This document shows positions 7,379-16,095 of a DNA stretch of 64,000 nt, piece after piece. The position numbers were made by a program, and so were the translations under genes. The stretch comes from JASHPR01 sp963833885. GTDB taxonomy: Bacteria; Actinomycetota; Actinomycetes; Streptosporangiales; Streptosporangiaceae. The notes beneath the pieces were generated by a model. It did no database searches. It was not told the DNA's origin and saw only the letters and a program-made list of their open reading frames with translations. Within the stretch, counting starts at the first letter, position 1. Each line of letters begins with the position of its first letter. The DNA lies in assembly GCA_963833885.1 (NCBI GenBank), contig CAWHZU010000001.1, positions 146,544 through 210,543 on the forward strand. The letters run 5' to 3'.

Positions 7379-7750
7379 TTACTTGCTCGAGTCGGCGGAC
7401 CCGGTCTTCTTGGCCGCCCCGCTCGCCGCGCTGGTCCCGGTCTTGCGCGGAGCCGCGGTCTTCTTGGCGCTGGTCCCGCTGCTGGAGGGGAGCAGCTGCC
7501 CGGTCGTGTGCAGCACGCCCTCGGCGAACTTCCGCTGGTCGGCCAGGACCTTCATGGCGATGCTGTAAGCGTGTCCCGCCAGTTCCTCCGGCTTCGGCAG
7601 CTTGCTGGCGAACGGAAGGTTCAGGTCAGAGAGCGCCGGGGTCATGGTCCGGACGGTCTTGATCGCCTCGGTGACGGTCTCCTGGCCCTTGCGAACGGTC
7701 TTCAGGATCTCGGCCTGCACTTCCTGGCCCACGTTGCGGATATCAGTCAT
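7379..7750 (-). CDS. phasin-like / Lys-Ala-rich protein
   Basis: 123 residues. The N-terminal 80 residues form one long amphipathic helical region (MTDIRNVGQEVQAEILKTVRKGQETVTEAIKTVR..., then PEELAGHAYSIAMKVLADQRKFAEGVLHTTGQLL). The tail is rich in Lys, Ala, Ser and Thr (KKTAAPRKTG, AAKKTG), resembling the low-complexity basic tails of heparin-binding hemagglutinin or histone-like proteins. Phasin-like helices coat storage granules in other bacteria, but a granule role is not shown here. GAGGAGG directly precedes the ATG at 7750. The adjacent XRE gene probably regulates it. Confidence 0.75.
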   Translation of the reverse strand: MTDIRNVGQEVQAEILKTVRKGQETVTEAIKTVRTMTPALSDLNLPFASKLPKPEELAGHAYSIAMKVLADQRKFAEGVLHTTGQLLPSSSGTSAKKTAAPRKTGTSAASGAAKKTGSADSSK

Positions 7751-7761
7751 GGTTCCTCCTC

Positions 7762-7788
7762 TTGCTTTCTGCTAACTATATTAAGCAA
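7762..7788. promoter_or_regulatory. inverted-repeat candidate operator of the phasin-like gene
   Basis: TTGCTT (7762-7767) and AAGCAA (7783-7788) are inverted, 12 bases upstream of the ATG. The AAGCAA half-site matches the repeated box upstream of the XRE gene. Confidence 0.5.
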
Positions 7789-7939
7789 GCGGGTAGATTT
7801 GTCAAGCAGAGCCTGGCGGGCGGCGTCTGGTGGGCCTCGCCGGGCGGGAGGGGGCAGCGAGACTGCGCTGGTTCTAAAACGGTAAATTTCATGTGAAAGC
7901 AGGTCGGCAAGCTACTTAAACTCGCATCGTGCCCCTTGC

Positions 7940-7972
7940 GATGACAACCTTCGGCCCGCTTTAGTTGTCATC
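7940..7972. promoter_or_regulatory. perfect 9-bp inverted repeat upstream of the sigma-like gene
   Basis: GATGACAAC (7940-7948) and GTTGTCATC (7964-7972) are perfect inverted copies separated by 15 bases, about 70 bases before the ATG at 8044. A third TAGATGACG half-like site lies near 7992. It could be a dyad operator or a leader hairpin. Confidence 0.45.
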
Positions 7973-8043
7973 TAAGTGGCGCCCGCCTCGCTAGATGACG
8001 TTCAGCCTCCGCCAGGTAACAGGAGCCGGTTGGGAGGTTCTCC

Positions 8044-9450
8044 ATGTCGGTAGACCACGGCGGGTCCACCGAGGAACAGCGTGCCGAAGCGCCGCGCGAC
8101 TCCGGCCGGCACGTGTTCGCGCACCTGTATGAGTCGTATGCCGCCTCCCTGTTTGACTACTGTGACGGCTTGCTCCTGGACACGCTCACCGCAGTGGACG
8201 CGGTGCAGGACAGCCTGGTCGCCGCGGACGCGCAGGTTGGCAGCGCGCCCGGGCCCGAAGGGCTCCGGCTTGCGCTCTACTCGGCAGCCCGCCAGGAGTG
8301 CCTGAGCCAGCTCGGCGGCGGGCGGACCAAGCTCAGCGGCCGCGCGGAGACGACCACGCTCGACGATCTCGGTGCGGCCATCCCGGATTACGAGGTTGCC
8401 GGGCCCACCGGGGAGACGGTGCTGATCCTGCGCGCCGCCCTGGACCGGCTGTCCGAACGCGACCGCGAGGTACTCAACCTGACGTTCCGGCACCGGCTCA
8501 ACGAGGCGGACCTGGCGGCCGTGATCGGCGTCCCGCCCCGCCGGGCGCGGGCGCTGCTGTCCGAGGCGAGCCTCAACTTCGATCACTCGGCGCCGGTCGT
8601 CGCGGTCCTCCGCGCGGCCGTCCGCGAGGGCCGGGCCCGGTGCCCGGAGCTCACCGACATGCTCAAAGGGCGGGACCTGGCCACGTTCCCGCTGACGCCG
8701 CAGTTCGCCGGCAAGCTCGCCCGCCACCTCGAATCCTGCGCCGCCTGCGCGCTCAGCCGCGGGGACCGGGCGTTCAGCGCCGAGCAGATCAGCGAGATAC
8801 CGCTCGCGATCCCGCCCGGCAGGCTCCGGCTCCGGATCAGCCGGACCGCGCTTGCTGTCGGCTCGTACCGCCGCACTATCGCGAGCCGCCCAGACAAGCA
8901 GGACAAGCCGCGAAAGGAGGACCAGGGCAACCCGCCGGTCCCGCTGCGGCCGCGTCGTGGCGGGCCGAAGGTGATGCTGCTCTCCTCGGTGACGCTCGTG
9001 GCGCTCGCGGTGCCGACCGCGATTCTGTACCGGATGGCGGCAGACTCGACGCACGCTCCCCCGGCGGCCGCGGTGAAGACGGTCGCGGCGAGCCCGAGCC
9101 CCACGCCCGCGGGCACTACGGCGATCTCGCCGGATGTTGACGGGCCCGCCAGACTGCAGCGGCACAAGCGCCACCGCGTGAAGCCGCCGCTGCCGGGCGT
9201 GCTCACCCCGTCGCGCCTCGGCGAGCTCCCGGTCCCGCTGACCGGGCCGGGCCACGCGCCGAAGCCGTTAAGCTCCGGGTCTCCTGCGCCTGGCCCGGGG
9301 GGCTCCTCGGGACCGCAGCCCTCGTCGCCGCCTACTGCCTCGTCGCCAACCACGTCGGCGCCTGCGCCCACGCCGACGCCGACCACGCCGGCTCCGACGC
9401 CGACGCCCACCCCCACGGCCTCGGCTGCGAGCCCCACGCCTTCGGCCTGA
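8044..9450 (+). CDS. ECF-like sigma factor fused to anti-sigma-like domain, TM and Pro/Thr tail
   Basis: 468 residues. Residues 25-90 resemble sigma region 2 (FAHLYESYAASLFDYCDGLL, VDAVQDSLVAAD). Residues 130-180 match sigma region 4 (LDRLSERDREVLNLTF, LAAVIGVPPRRARALL). Then comes a zinc-binding anti-sigma-like motif H228-x3-C232-x2-C235, a single membrane helix at about 310-330, and a long extracellular Pro/Thr-rich tail (PTPTPTTPAPTPTPTPTAS). Region 2 is degenerate, so promoter recognition may be weak. The fusion suggests a membrane-tethered regulator that might be released by proteolysis, which is inference. An inverted repeat sits upstream. A TGGCCACCGTCCCCGGCC-type 18-base repeat follows the stop. 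Confidence 0.75.
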   Translation: MSVDHGGSTEEQRAEAPRDSGRHVFAHLYESYAASLFDYCDGLLLDTLTAVDAVQDSLVAADAQVGSAPGPEGLRLALYSAARQECLSQLGGGRTKLSGRAETTTLDDLGAAIPDYEVAGPTGETVLILRAALDRLSERDREVLNLTFRHRLNEADLAAVIGVPPRRARALLSEASLNFDHSAPVVAVLRAAVREGRARCPELTDMLKGRDLATFPLTPQFAGKLARHLESCAACALSRGDRAFSAEQISEIPLAIPPGRLRLRISRTALAVGSYRRTIASRPDKQDKPRKEDQGNPPVPLRPRRGGPKVMLLSSVTLVALAVPTAILYRMAADSTHAPPAAAVKTVAASPSPTPAGTTAISPDVDGPARLQRHKRHRVKPPLPGVLTPSRLGELPVPLTGPGHAPKPLSSGSPAPGPGGSSGPQPSSPPTASSPTTSAPAPTPTPTTPAPTPTPTPTASAASPTPSA

Positions 9451-9500
9451 CCACCGTCCCCGGCCTGGCCACCGTCCCCGGCCTGGCCACCGTCCCCGTC
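9450..9500. repeat. short tandem repeat after the sigma-like gene
   Basis: The unit CCACCGTCCCCGGCCTGG (18 bases) occurs twice, followed by a third partial copy. The intergenic region to 9603 otherwise contains only a GCCGGC...GCCGGC pair near 9522-9545. Confidence 0.55.
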
Positions 9501-9603
9501 GTCCCGGATGGGCGAAATGCCGGCGAGCCGGAGTGTTACGCCGGCCTTTGTCGGCGGCGCTGTCTAGGCTGCTCCGCAGCGGCCAAAGGCGGGACCCCGC
9601 GAC

Positions 9604-11430
9604 ATGAGCGTGCAAAGGAGCGTCGTGACGGATAGCTTCACTGCCGGTCAGGTGAGCTCCCTGTCCGACGGCGCTGCTGACCAGGTCGGACGGGTGGCGG
9701 GGACCGAGGATTCGACCCCGCTGCAGTTCGCCGTGGCCCTGGACGAGACGTCTTATCTGCAGCTTGACGACGTGGTGGTCACCCTGCGGGACATCCCCGG
9801 GCGGGGGCCGGTCCTGACCAGTGGCGTGGTGACGCAGGTCCGCGCGCGGCACGAGGGCGCGAGCTTCGGCTCGGACGTGTTCCTCATCTCGGACGGCGTG
9901 CTGCCGGCGCGGGTGCAGGAGATCGCCGAGGTCAGCACCACGAGGGTCGAGCCTGAGGTGTACGTGCCGCCGCGGCCGGGGGAGATCGTGCGCCGGGCCA
10001 CCGGGGCCGAGCGCGCCCAGGCCCTGTACTTCGACCAGATGACGTCGCGGCTGCCGGTCGGGCTCGGGCGCGACGGCGAGCCGATCTACGTCAACATGGA
10101 GTTCCTCGACGGCACCCGCGGCGCGCACGTGTCGATCAGCGGCATCTCCGGCGTGGCGACGAAGACGAGCTTCGCGCTGTTCCTGCTGCACTCGATCTTT
10201 CGGTCGGGCGTCCTCGGTGCCCGCGCGGTCAACGCCAAGGCCCTGGTGTTCAGCGTCAAGGGCGAGGACCTGCTGTTCCTGGACCAGCCCAACGTGCGCC
10301 TCGACGACGAGCTTAGAACCGAATATGCGAAACTAGGGCTGCCCGCCGAGCCGTTCGCGTCGGCCGGGTTCTGGGCGCCGCCGATCCCCGATGACCAGAC
10401 CGGGCGGCCTAACGTCACCGGGCGCACCAGCGGCGTGGACGCGTTCTGGTGGACTCTCGAAGAGTTCTGCGCGCGGCACATGCTGCCCTACGTGTTCGCC
10501 GACGCCGAGGACGAGCGCAACCAGTACACGATCGTGATCCACCAGGTTGCGACCCGGCTGAAGCTGGACGCCGTGCCGTACGGCGACACCGGCGCGGTGA
10601 AGATCGACGGTGATATCGCGCGCACCTATTCCGAACTCGTCGACATCGTCGCGGCCCGGCTGACCGAGGACGAGACCCGCCAGGACTGGGCCGGGCCCGT
10701 CACTGGCGTCGGCACGATCAACGCGTTCATTCGGCGGCTGCGCTCGTCGCTGCGGCCGCTGCGGCCGATCATCCGCGCCGACCTCACCGGCGGCGGCAGG
10801 CGGCTGATCTCCACCGAGAGCCAGCAGGTGACCGTCGTCGACTTGCACAACCTGCACGAGCGCGCGCAGCGGTTCGTGGTCGGCGTGGTGCTGGCCGCCG
10901 AGACCGCCCGCAAGGAGGACGCCGGGCCGGGCGGCCTGCTGTTCACGATGATCGACGAGCTGAACAAGTACGCGCCGCGCGAGGGCACCTCGCCGATCAA
11001 GGAGGTGCTGCTGGACATCGCCGAGCGCGGCCGGTCGCTCGGGATCATCCTGATCGGCGCGCAGCAGACGGCCAGCGAGGTCGAGCGGCGCATCGTGTCG
11101 AACTCGGCCATCCGGGTTGTCGGCCGCCTCGACGCGGCCGAGGCCGGGCGCCCCGAATACGGGTTCCTGCCGTCGTCCCAGCGGACCCGGGCCACGCTCG
11201 CCAAGCCGGGCGCGATGTTCGTCTCCCAGCCCGAGATCCCGGTGCCGCTCGCCGTGGAGTTCCCGTTCCCGGCCTGGGCGACCCGGCTCTCGGAGTGCGC
11301 CGTGCCGCCGCGGCCGGGTGGCCAGGGCGGCGCCCGGGGGCAGGACGCGGCATCCGGAAACGGCGCGGCGGCGCCGGCGGATCCGTTCGCCCGGCTGCCC
11401 GTGCCCGACGACGACATCCCGCCGTTTTGA
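9604..11430 (+). CDS. herA: HerA-like DNA translocase ATPase
   Basis: 608 residues. An N-terminal HAS-barrel-like beta region is followed by a RecA-like DUF87 domain with SGISGVATKTS as the P-loop (about 179-189), LLFTMIDELNKYAP as Walker B, and ERGRSLGIILIGAQQTASEV with RIVSNSAIRVVGRL, which are typical of HerA/FtsK-like hexameric motors. The P-loop has T where Gly usually precedes the Lys. HerA proteins pump DNA and hand it to NurA nuclease. The gene leads a co-directional series with sbcD, sbcC and nurA. An alternative GTG at 9625 has a better AAAGGAG site four bases before it and would remove 7 residues. Confidence 0.85.
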   Translation: MSVQRSVVTDSFTAGQVSSLSDGAADQVGRVAGTEDSTPLQFAVALDETSYLQLDDVVVTLRDIPGRGPVLTSGVVTQVRARHEGASFGSDVFLISDGVLPARVQEIAEVSTTRVEPEVYVPPRPGEIVRRATGAERAQALYFDQMTSRLPVGLGRDGEPIYVNMEFLDGTRGAHVSISGISGVATKTSFALFLLHSIFRSGVLGARAVNAKALVFSVKGEDLLFLDQPNVRLDDELRTEYAKLGLPAEPFASAGFWAPPIPDDQTGRPNVTGRTSGVDAFWWTLEEFCARHMLPYVFADAEDERNQYTIVIHQVATRLKLDAVPYGDTGAVKIDGDIARTYSELVDIVAARLTEDETRQDWAGPVTGVGTINAFIRRLRSSLRPLRPIIRADLTGGGRRLISTESQQVTVVDLHNLHERAQRFVVGVVLAAETARKEDAGPGGLLFTMIDELNKYAPREGTSPIKEVLLDIAERGRSLGIILIGAQQTASEVERRIVSNSAIRVVGRLDAAEAGRPEYGFLPSSQRTRATLAKPGAMFVSQPEIPVPLAVEFPFPAWATRLSECAVPPRPGGQGGARGQDAASGNGAAAPADPFARLPVPDDDIPPF

Positions 11431-11452
11431 TGCCTACCAGGAACGGAACGCC

Positions 11453-12629
11453 GTGAAGTTCTTGCACACCGCCGACTGGCACGTGGGAAAGGTCCTGAAG
11501 GGCCGGGACCGGCTGGACGAGCAGCGAGCCGTGCTGGCCGAGATCGCCGCCGTCGCCGAGCAGCACCAGGTCGACGCGGTGCTGATCGCCGGCGACATCT
11601 ACGACGCCGCGGCCCCGTCGGCTCCGGCGCAGAACCTGGTGGTCAAGACGCTGCTGCGGCTGCGCAAGACCGGCGCCGAGGTCATCGCGATCGCCGGCAA
11701 CCACGACCACGGGCCGACGTTCGAGGCCTACCGGCCGCTGATGGGCATGGCCGGCATCACCCTCGTCGGGGAGGTCAGGCGGCCCGACCGCGGCGGGCTG
11801 GTCCGGTTCCGGGCCCGCTCCGGCGGGGAGGACGTGCAGATCGCCGTGCTGCCGTTCCTGAGCCAGCGGCACGCGGTGCGGGCCGCCGAGATCGTCAGCC
11901 AGACGCCGTCGGAGAACGTGCGCGCCTATGACGAGATGGTCCGCCAGGTCGTCGCGGCGCTGACCGCCGGGTTCTCTGCCGACACCGTCAACCTGCTGAT
12001 GTCGCACCTGACCTGCGTCGGCGGAGTGTTCGGCGGCGGCGAGCGGTCGGCTCAGTCGATCTTCGAATACAGCGTCCCGGCCACGATCTTCCCCGTGTCG
12101 GCGCACTACGTGGCGCTCGGGCATCTGCACCGGCGTCAGTCGCTGCCCGCGCACTGCCCGGTCCACTACAGCGGCTCGCCGATCGCGGTCGACTTCGGCG
12201 AGCAGGCCAACACGAGCATGGTCTGCCTGGTCGAGGCGTCTCCGTCGGTCCCGGCCCGGGTGACCGAGGTACCGATCACCTCGGGACGGCGGCTGCGGAC
12301 GGTCCGGGGCACCCTGGCCGAGCTCGAGGCAACGGCCGGCTCGTTCGGTGAGGACTACCTGAGGGTGTGGCTGCGCGAGCGCCCGCGCCGGGCTGCGCGA
12401 GGACACGATCTCGGCGATGCCGAACGCACTCGAGGTGCGCATCGACCCGGAATTCGCCGCTCCCCTCCGGGTTCCCGCCCACGGCCGCGACGTTTCCGGG
12501 GCCAAGATCCCGACGCCGGATGAGCTGTTCGCCGACTACTGCGACGCCGAGCAGGTGCGGGACCAGCGAGTGGCGGCGCTGTTCACGCAGTTGCACGACG
12601 AGGTCACCGCCGCCGTCGGCGGGGCCTGA
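11453..12629 (+). CDS. sbcD: SbcD/Mre11-like nuclease subunit, apparently frameshifted
   Basis: Metallophosphoesterase motifs are in order: LHTADWHVGK (Asp8, His10), GDIYDAA, GNHDHG, a SHLTCVGG region and GHLHRRQ. The subunit cuts DNA ends with SbcC. I use the GTG at 11453, 22 bases after herA. The frame runs into ...YLRVWLRE and then turns to an Arg-rich sequence ending at 12523. Skipping one base at about 12380 joins WLRE to ARAGLREDTISAMPNALEVR and then RIDPEFAAP...LFADYC, the normal end, which stops at 12629. The break is thus a one-base insertion in this sequence. It may be a sequencing error, a true lesion or recoding. The next gene begins 13 bases later. Confidence 0.85.
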
Positions 12630-12642
12630 GAAAGAGGCGCTC

Positions 12643-15600
12643 ATGCGACCGATCGTGCTGGAGATGGACGGGTTCGCCTCGTTCCGCGAACCGGCCAGGA
12701 TCGACTTCACCGACGCGGAGTTCTTCGCGCTGGTCGGCCCGACCGGCTCGGGCAAGTCGACGGTCATCGACGCGATGACGTTCGCGCTTTACGGCTCGGT
12801 GCCCCGCTGGGGCCGCAAGGGCATGGTCTCGCTCGCGCTCGCTCCCACCACCGGGCGCGGCACGGTCAAGCTCGTCTTCGAGGTCGCGGGTCAGCGCTAC
12901 GTCGTGGCCCGCGAGCTGCGGCGGGTCGGCAGCCAGGTCAGCCAGCGGGCCGCCAGCCTGGAGCGGCTGGCCGACCCGCGCGGCCTGGGGGAGCCGGAAG
13001 AGCCCACCGAGGTGCTGGCCGGAGACCTGGCGGGCGTCGCGGACGCCGTGGAACGGCTGCTCGGCCTGACCTACGACGACTTCTGCCAGTGCGTCGTGCT
13101 GCCGCAGGGCCAGTTCGCCAACTTCCTGCACGCCAAGGCCAGCGAGCGGCAGGAGATCCTGCTCCGGCTGCTCGGTGCCGAGCATTACAAGCAGATGATG
13201 ATCCGGGCGAACCAGCGCGCCAGCGATGCGGCGAAGCAAGCCGAGACCCTGAACGAGACCCTGGCCGGCTTTGGCGACGCCACCGAAGAGGCGCAGGGCG
13301 CCGCAGCGGCCGCGGAGGCCGCGCTGGGCCGGCTGGCCGACCGGGTGACCGCGGCCACGCCGCTGATCCACGCCGCCGACCAGGGGCTCTCCGCCGCCGA
13401 AGCCGAGCTGGAACGACTGGAAGCCGACCGCGCGGCGCTGGCGGCCGTGCGCATCCCGGACGACGTCGCCAGGCTGGACGCCGACCTGTCCGGCGCCCGC
13501 TGCGCCCTCGCCGAGGCCGAGCGCGCCGAGCAGGAGGCGCTCGACGCCGACAGCGCGGCGCGCGCCGCGCTGGCCGGCGCGCCGGACCGGGCGCCGCTCG
13601 AGCTCACCCGCGAGCGGCGCGCCGAGCGCGACCAGCTCGCCGCTGGCCTGCCGCAGGCACAGAGCGAGCTGGCCCGGCTGTCCGGGCAGTCCGGGCAGGC
13701 CGAGCGCGCGACGGCGGCCGCCGCCGCCGGGCTGGAGACCACGCGGGCCCGGCGCGACGCCGCCGTGACCGCGGCTACAGCCGCCGACCAGCAGGTGCAC
13801 GACCTGACCGCCACGTATGCCGCCCTGACCTCGGTCAAGATTCCCGACGGGGTCGACGGGCTTGACGCGCGCATCCAGGCCGGGATCGTCGCGGGGGAGC
13901 AGGCGCTCGCCGCCCTGCAGGCGGCGGAGCAGGCCGACAGCGATGCGCGATCGGCCCGCGACTCTGCGACCGGGCCGGGACCGCTGGAGCAGGCCAGGCG
14001 GGACGTGCGCGAGCTGGCGGAGCTTGCCGCCGCCCGGGCCCCGGCGCTCGCCAGCCTGGCGCGGGCGAGCGCCGAGACGGAAGCCGCGCAGGCCGCCCTG
14101 GAGTCCGCCGAGGCCGGCCGCGAGCAGCGGCAGCGCGACGTTGACGAGGCACGCCGTGCGCACGCCGTGGCCGGGCTGCGCCCGCACCTGGTGGCCGGGG
14201 AGGCGTGCCCGGTCTGCGAGCAGACGGTCGCCACGCTGCCGGCGCCGCTGCCCGCGCCCGCGATCGACGACGCTGAGAAGGGCCTGGCCCAGGCGGCTGC
14301 CGCGGTCGCCGCCGCCCGGGATGCGGCCACAGCCGCCGCCGCGGCGCAGGTGCGCGCGGCCGCCGACGTCGACGTGCTGGGCGACCGGCGCAGGCGCCTC
14401 GCCGGGTCGCTGGCCGCCGCGATCGAAGGACCGCTGGCCGCCGCCGGGCTGACCGCGGTGGCCGGCCTGGCGGCTGCGGAAAGCGCGCCGGACGATGACG
14501 CCGGCCTGGCCGCGGCAGGCCTGGCCGAGATCGAGTCCGGCTTGCGGGCCTGCCATGCGCTGGGCAAGGCCGCGGACCAGGCGGCCGCGGCCGTGCAGGC
14601 GGCGCGCGCCAGGGCGCGCGCCGCCCAGGCCGAGCTCGACCAGGCGCAGGCGGCGACGGCGACCGCCAGCGCGGCGCTGCGCGAGGCACGCGACCCGCTG
14701 GTCGGGCTTGGCGCGCCCGCCGCCGACGGCGCCAGCCTGGCTGGCGCGTGGGCGGAGCTGGCGACCTGGGCTGCCGGGCTCGCCGCCGCCAAAACGGCGG
14801 AGCTGTCCGGCGCGCGGGAAGCGGCGCAGGCGGCAGCGAGCGAGCGAGAAAAGGCCGAGGCCCAGCTCGGCGAGGCAACGGCGGACCTGGCCGAGCTGCG
14901 CGAGGACGCGAAGCGAGCGGACCAGGCCAACCAGCAGGCCGCAGCGCGGCTGGCCACCCGGACCGAGCGCATCGCGGAACTCGACGCGCACCTGCGCAGT
15001 GCTCCCGATGAGGCGCAAGTCACCGCGCAGCTCGCAGAGCGCAACCGGCTCGAGGCCGAGGCCGCGGCGTCCGGGCAGCGGCTGCTCGGTGCCCGCTCGG
15101 CCCGTGGCAAGACGCAGCAGGACCTGGCAGGCCTGGAACGCTCCGAGGCCGCGGCCGCGGCGCGGCTGTCCGCGGCGCGCGACCCGCTGGTGCGGCTCGG
15201 CGCCCCCGTGCTTGACCCGGCCGGCCTGCTGGCCGGGTGGACCGGGCTGCAGGCGTGGGCCGAGCGGGAGGCGGCGGCCCGGGACACCGACCTCGGCCCC
15301 GCCCGGCGGCGCGTGACCACGGCCCGCGCGGACGTCCAGGAGCTGACCGGCAAGCTGGCGGCCGAACTCGCCGCGGGCGGAGTCGAGCTGCCCCCGGAGG
15401 CGGTGGCGGCGGGCGCCGCGACCGCGGTCGCCACCGCGCTCGAGCGGGCCCGCGGCTCGACCAAGCGAATCGCGGAACGCCGCGCAGACGCCGCCGGCCT
15501 GGCGGCCCGGCGCGACGAAGCGCAGCAGGAACAGCAGGTGGCCAGGCTGCTCGGTGACCTGCTGCGGTCGGATAAATTCCCGCGCTGGCTGGTCGCTGCG

Positions 15601-16095
15601 GCGATCGACGCTCTGGTCGCCGATGCGTCGGTGAACCTGGCCGGCCTGTCCGGCGATCAGTTCGACCTGGCCTATGAGGACGGCGAGTTCTACGTCATCG
15701 ACCACGCCGATGCCGACTCGCGCCGCTCCGTGCGCACCCTGTCCGGCGGGGAAACCTTCCAGGCCTCCCTGGCGCTCGCCCTGGCCCTGTCCGCACAGAT
15801 GTCCTCCCTCGCCGCAGCGGGCGCCGCCCGGCTGGACTCGATCTTCCTCGACGAAGGCTTCGGCACCCTGGATCCGGAGACGCTCGAGGTGGTCGCCGCC
15901 ACGCTGGAGACCCTGGCGCAGGGCCAGCGGATGGTCGGCGTGATCACCCACGTCGGCGCGCTCGCCGAGCGGGTCCCGGTCCGCTTCCTGGTTTCCAGGA
16001 ACGCGCGGACCTCGACGGTCGTCCGCCAGGGGCTGCTGGACGGCGGCGCGGACGTGGCTGATCCGGCCGGCGCCGAACCGGTGGACGCCGCGTGA
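12643..16095 (+). CDS. sbcC: SbcC/Rad50-like SMC-family ATPase
   Basis: 1150 residues. Walker A is GPTGSGKST (about 32-40). The two very long Ala/Glu/Arg-rich coiled coils are interrupted by a zinc hook with EACPVCEQ (Cys pair about 522-525). The C-terminal head has TLSGGETFQASLALALALS (signature), IFLDEGFGTLDPETLE (Walker B and D-loop) and GVITHVGALAERVP. The size and layout match SbcC. I place the start at the ATG 12643, preceded by GAAAGAGG; the reading frame could extend further upstream but would overlap sbcD. It works with SbcD to trim DNA ends and hairpins. The stop overlaps the nurA GTG. Confidence 0.93.
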   Translation: MRPIVLEMDGFASFREPARIDFTDAEFFALVGPTGSGKSTVIDAMTFALYGSVPRWGRKGMVSLALAPTTGRGTVKLVFEVAGQRYVVARELRRVGSQVSQRAASLERLADPRGLGEPEEPTEVLAGDLAGVADAVERLLGLTYDDFCQCVVLPQGQFANFLHAKASERQEILLRLLGAEHYKQMMIRANQRASDAAKQAETLNETLAGFGDATEEAQGAAAAAEAALGRLADRVTAATPLIHAADQGLSAAEAELERLEADRAALAAVRIPDDVARLDADLSGARCALAEAERAEQEALDADSAARAALAGAPDRAPLELTRERRAERDQLAAGLPQAQSELARLSGQSGQAERATAAAAAGLETTRARRDAAVTAATAADQQVHDLTATYAALTSVKIPDGVDGLDARIQAGIVAGEQALAALQAAEQADSDARSARDSATGPGPLEQARRDVRELAELAAARAPALASLARASAETEAAQAALESAEAGREQRQRDVDEARRAHAVAGLRPHLVAGEACPVCEQTVATLPAPLPAPAIDDAEKGLAQAAAAVAAARDAATAAAAAQVRAAADVDVLGDRRRRLAGSLAAAIEGPLAAAGLTAVAGLAAAESAPDDDAGLAAAGLAEIESGLRACHALGKAADQAAAAVQAARARARAAQAELDQAQAATATASAALREARDPLVGLGAPAADGASLAGAWAELATWAAGLAAAKTAELSGAREAAQAAASEREKAEAQLGEATADLAELREDAKRADQANQQAAARLATRTERIAELDAHLRSAPDEAQVTAQLAERNRLEAEAAASGQRLLGARSARGKTQQDLAGLERSEAAAAARLSAARDPLVRLGAPVLDPAGLLAGWTGLQAWAEREAAARDTDLGPARRRVTTARADVQELTGKLAAELAAGGVELPPEAVAAGAATAVATALERARGSTKRIAERRADAAGLAARRDEAQQEQQVARLLGDLLRSDKFPRWLVAAAIDALVADASVNLAGLSGDQFDLAYEDGEFYVIDHADADSRRSVRTLSGGETFQASLALALALSAQMSSLAAAGAARLDSIFLDEGFGTLDPETLEVVAATLETLAQGQRMVGVITHVGALAERVPVRFLVSRNARTSTVVRQGLLDGGADVADPAGAEPVDAA

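Noticed and set aside
12604..15951. 1115-codon antisense open frame across sbcC
   Set aside because: It is the usual mirror frame of a GC-rich gene with strong third-base bias; its translation is low-complexity Gly/Arg/Leu without a domain, while sbcC has clear motifs.
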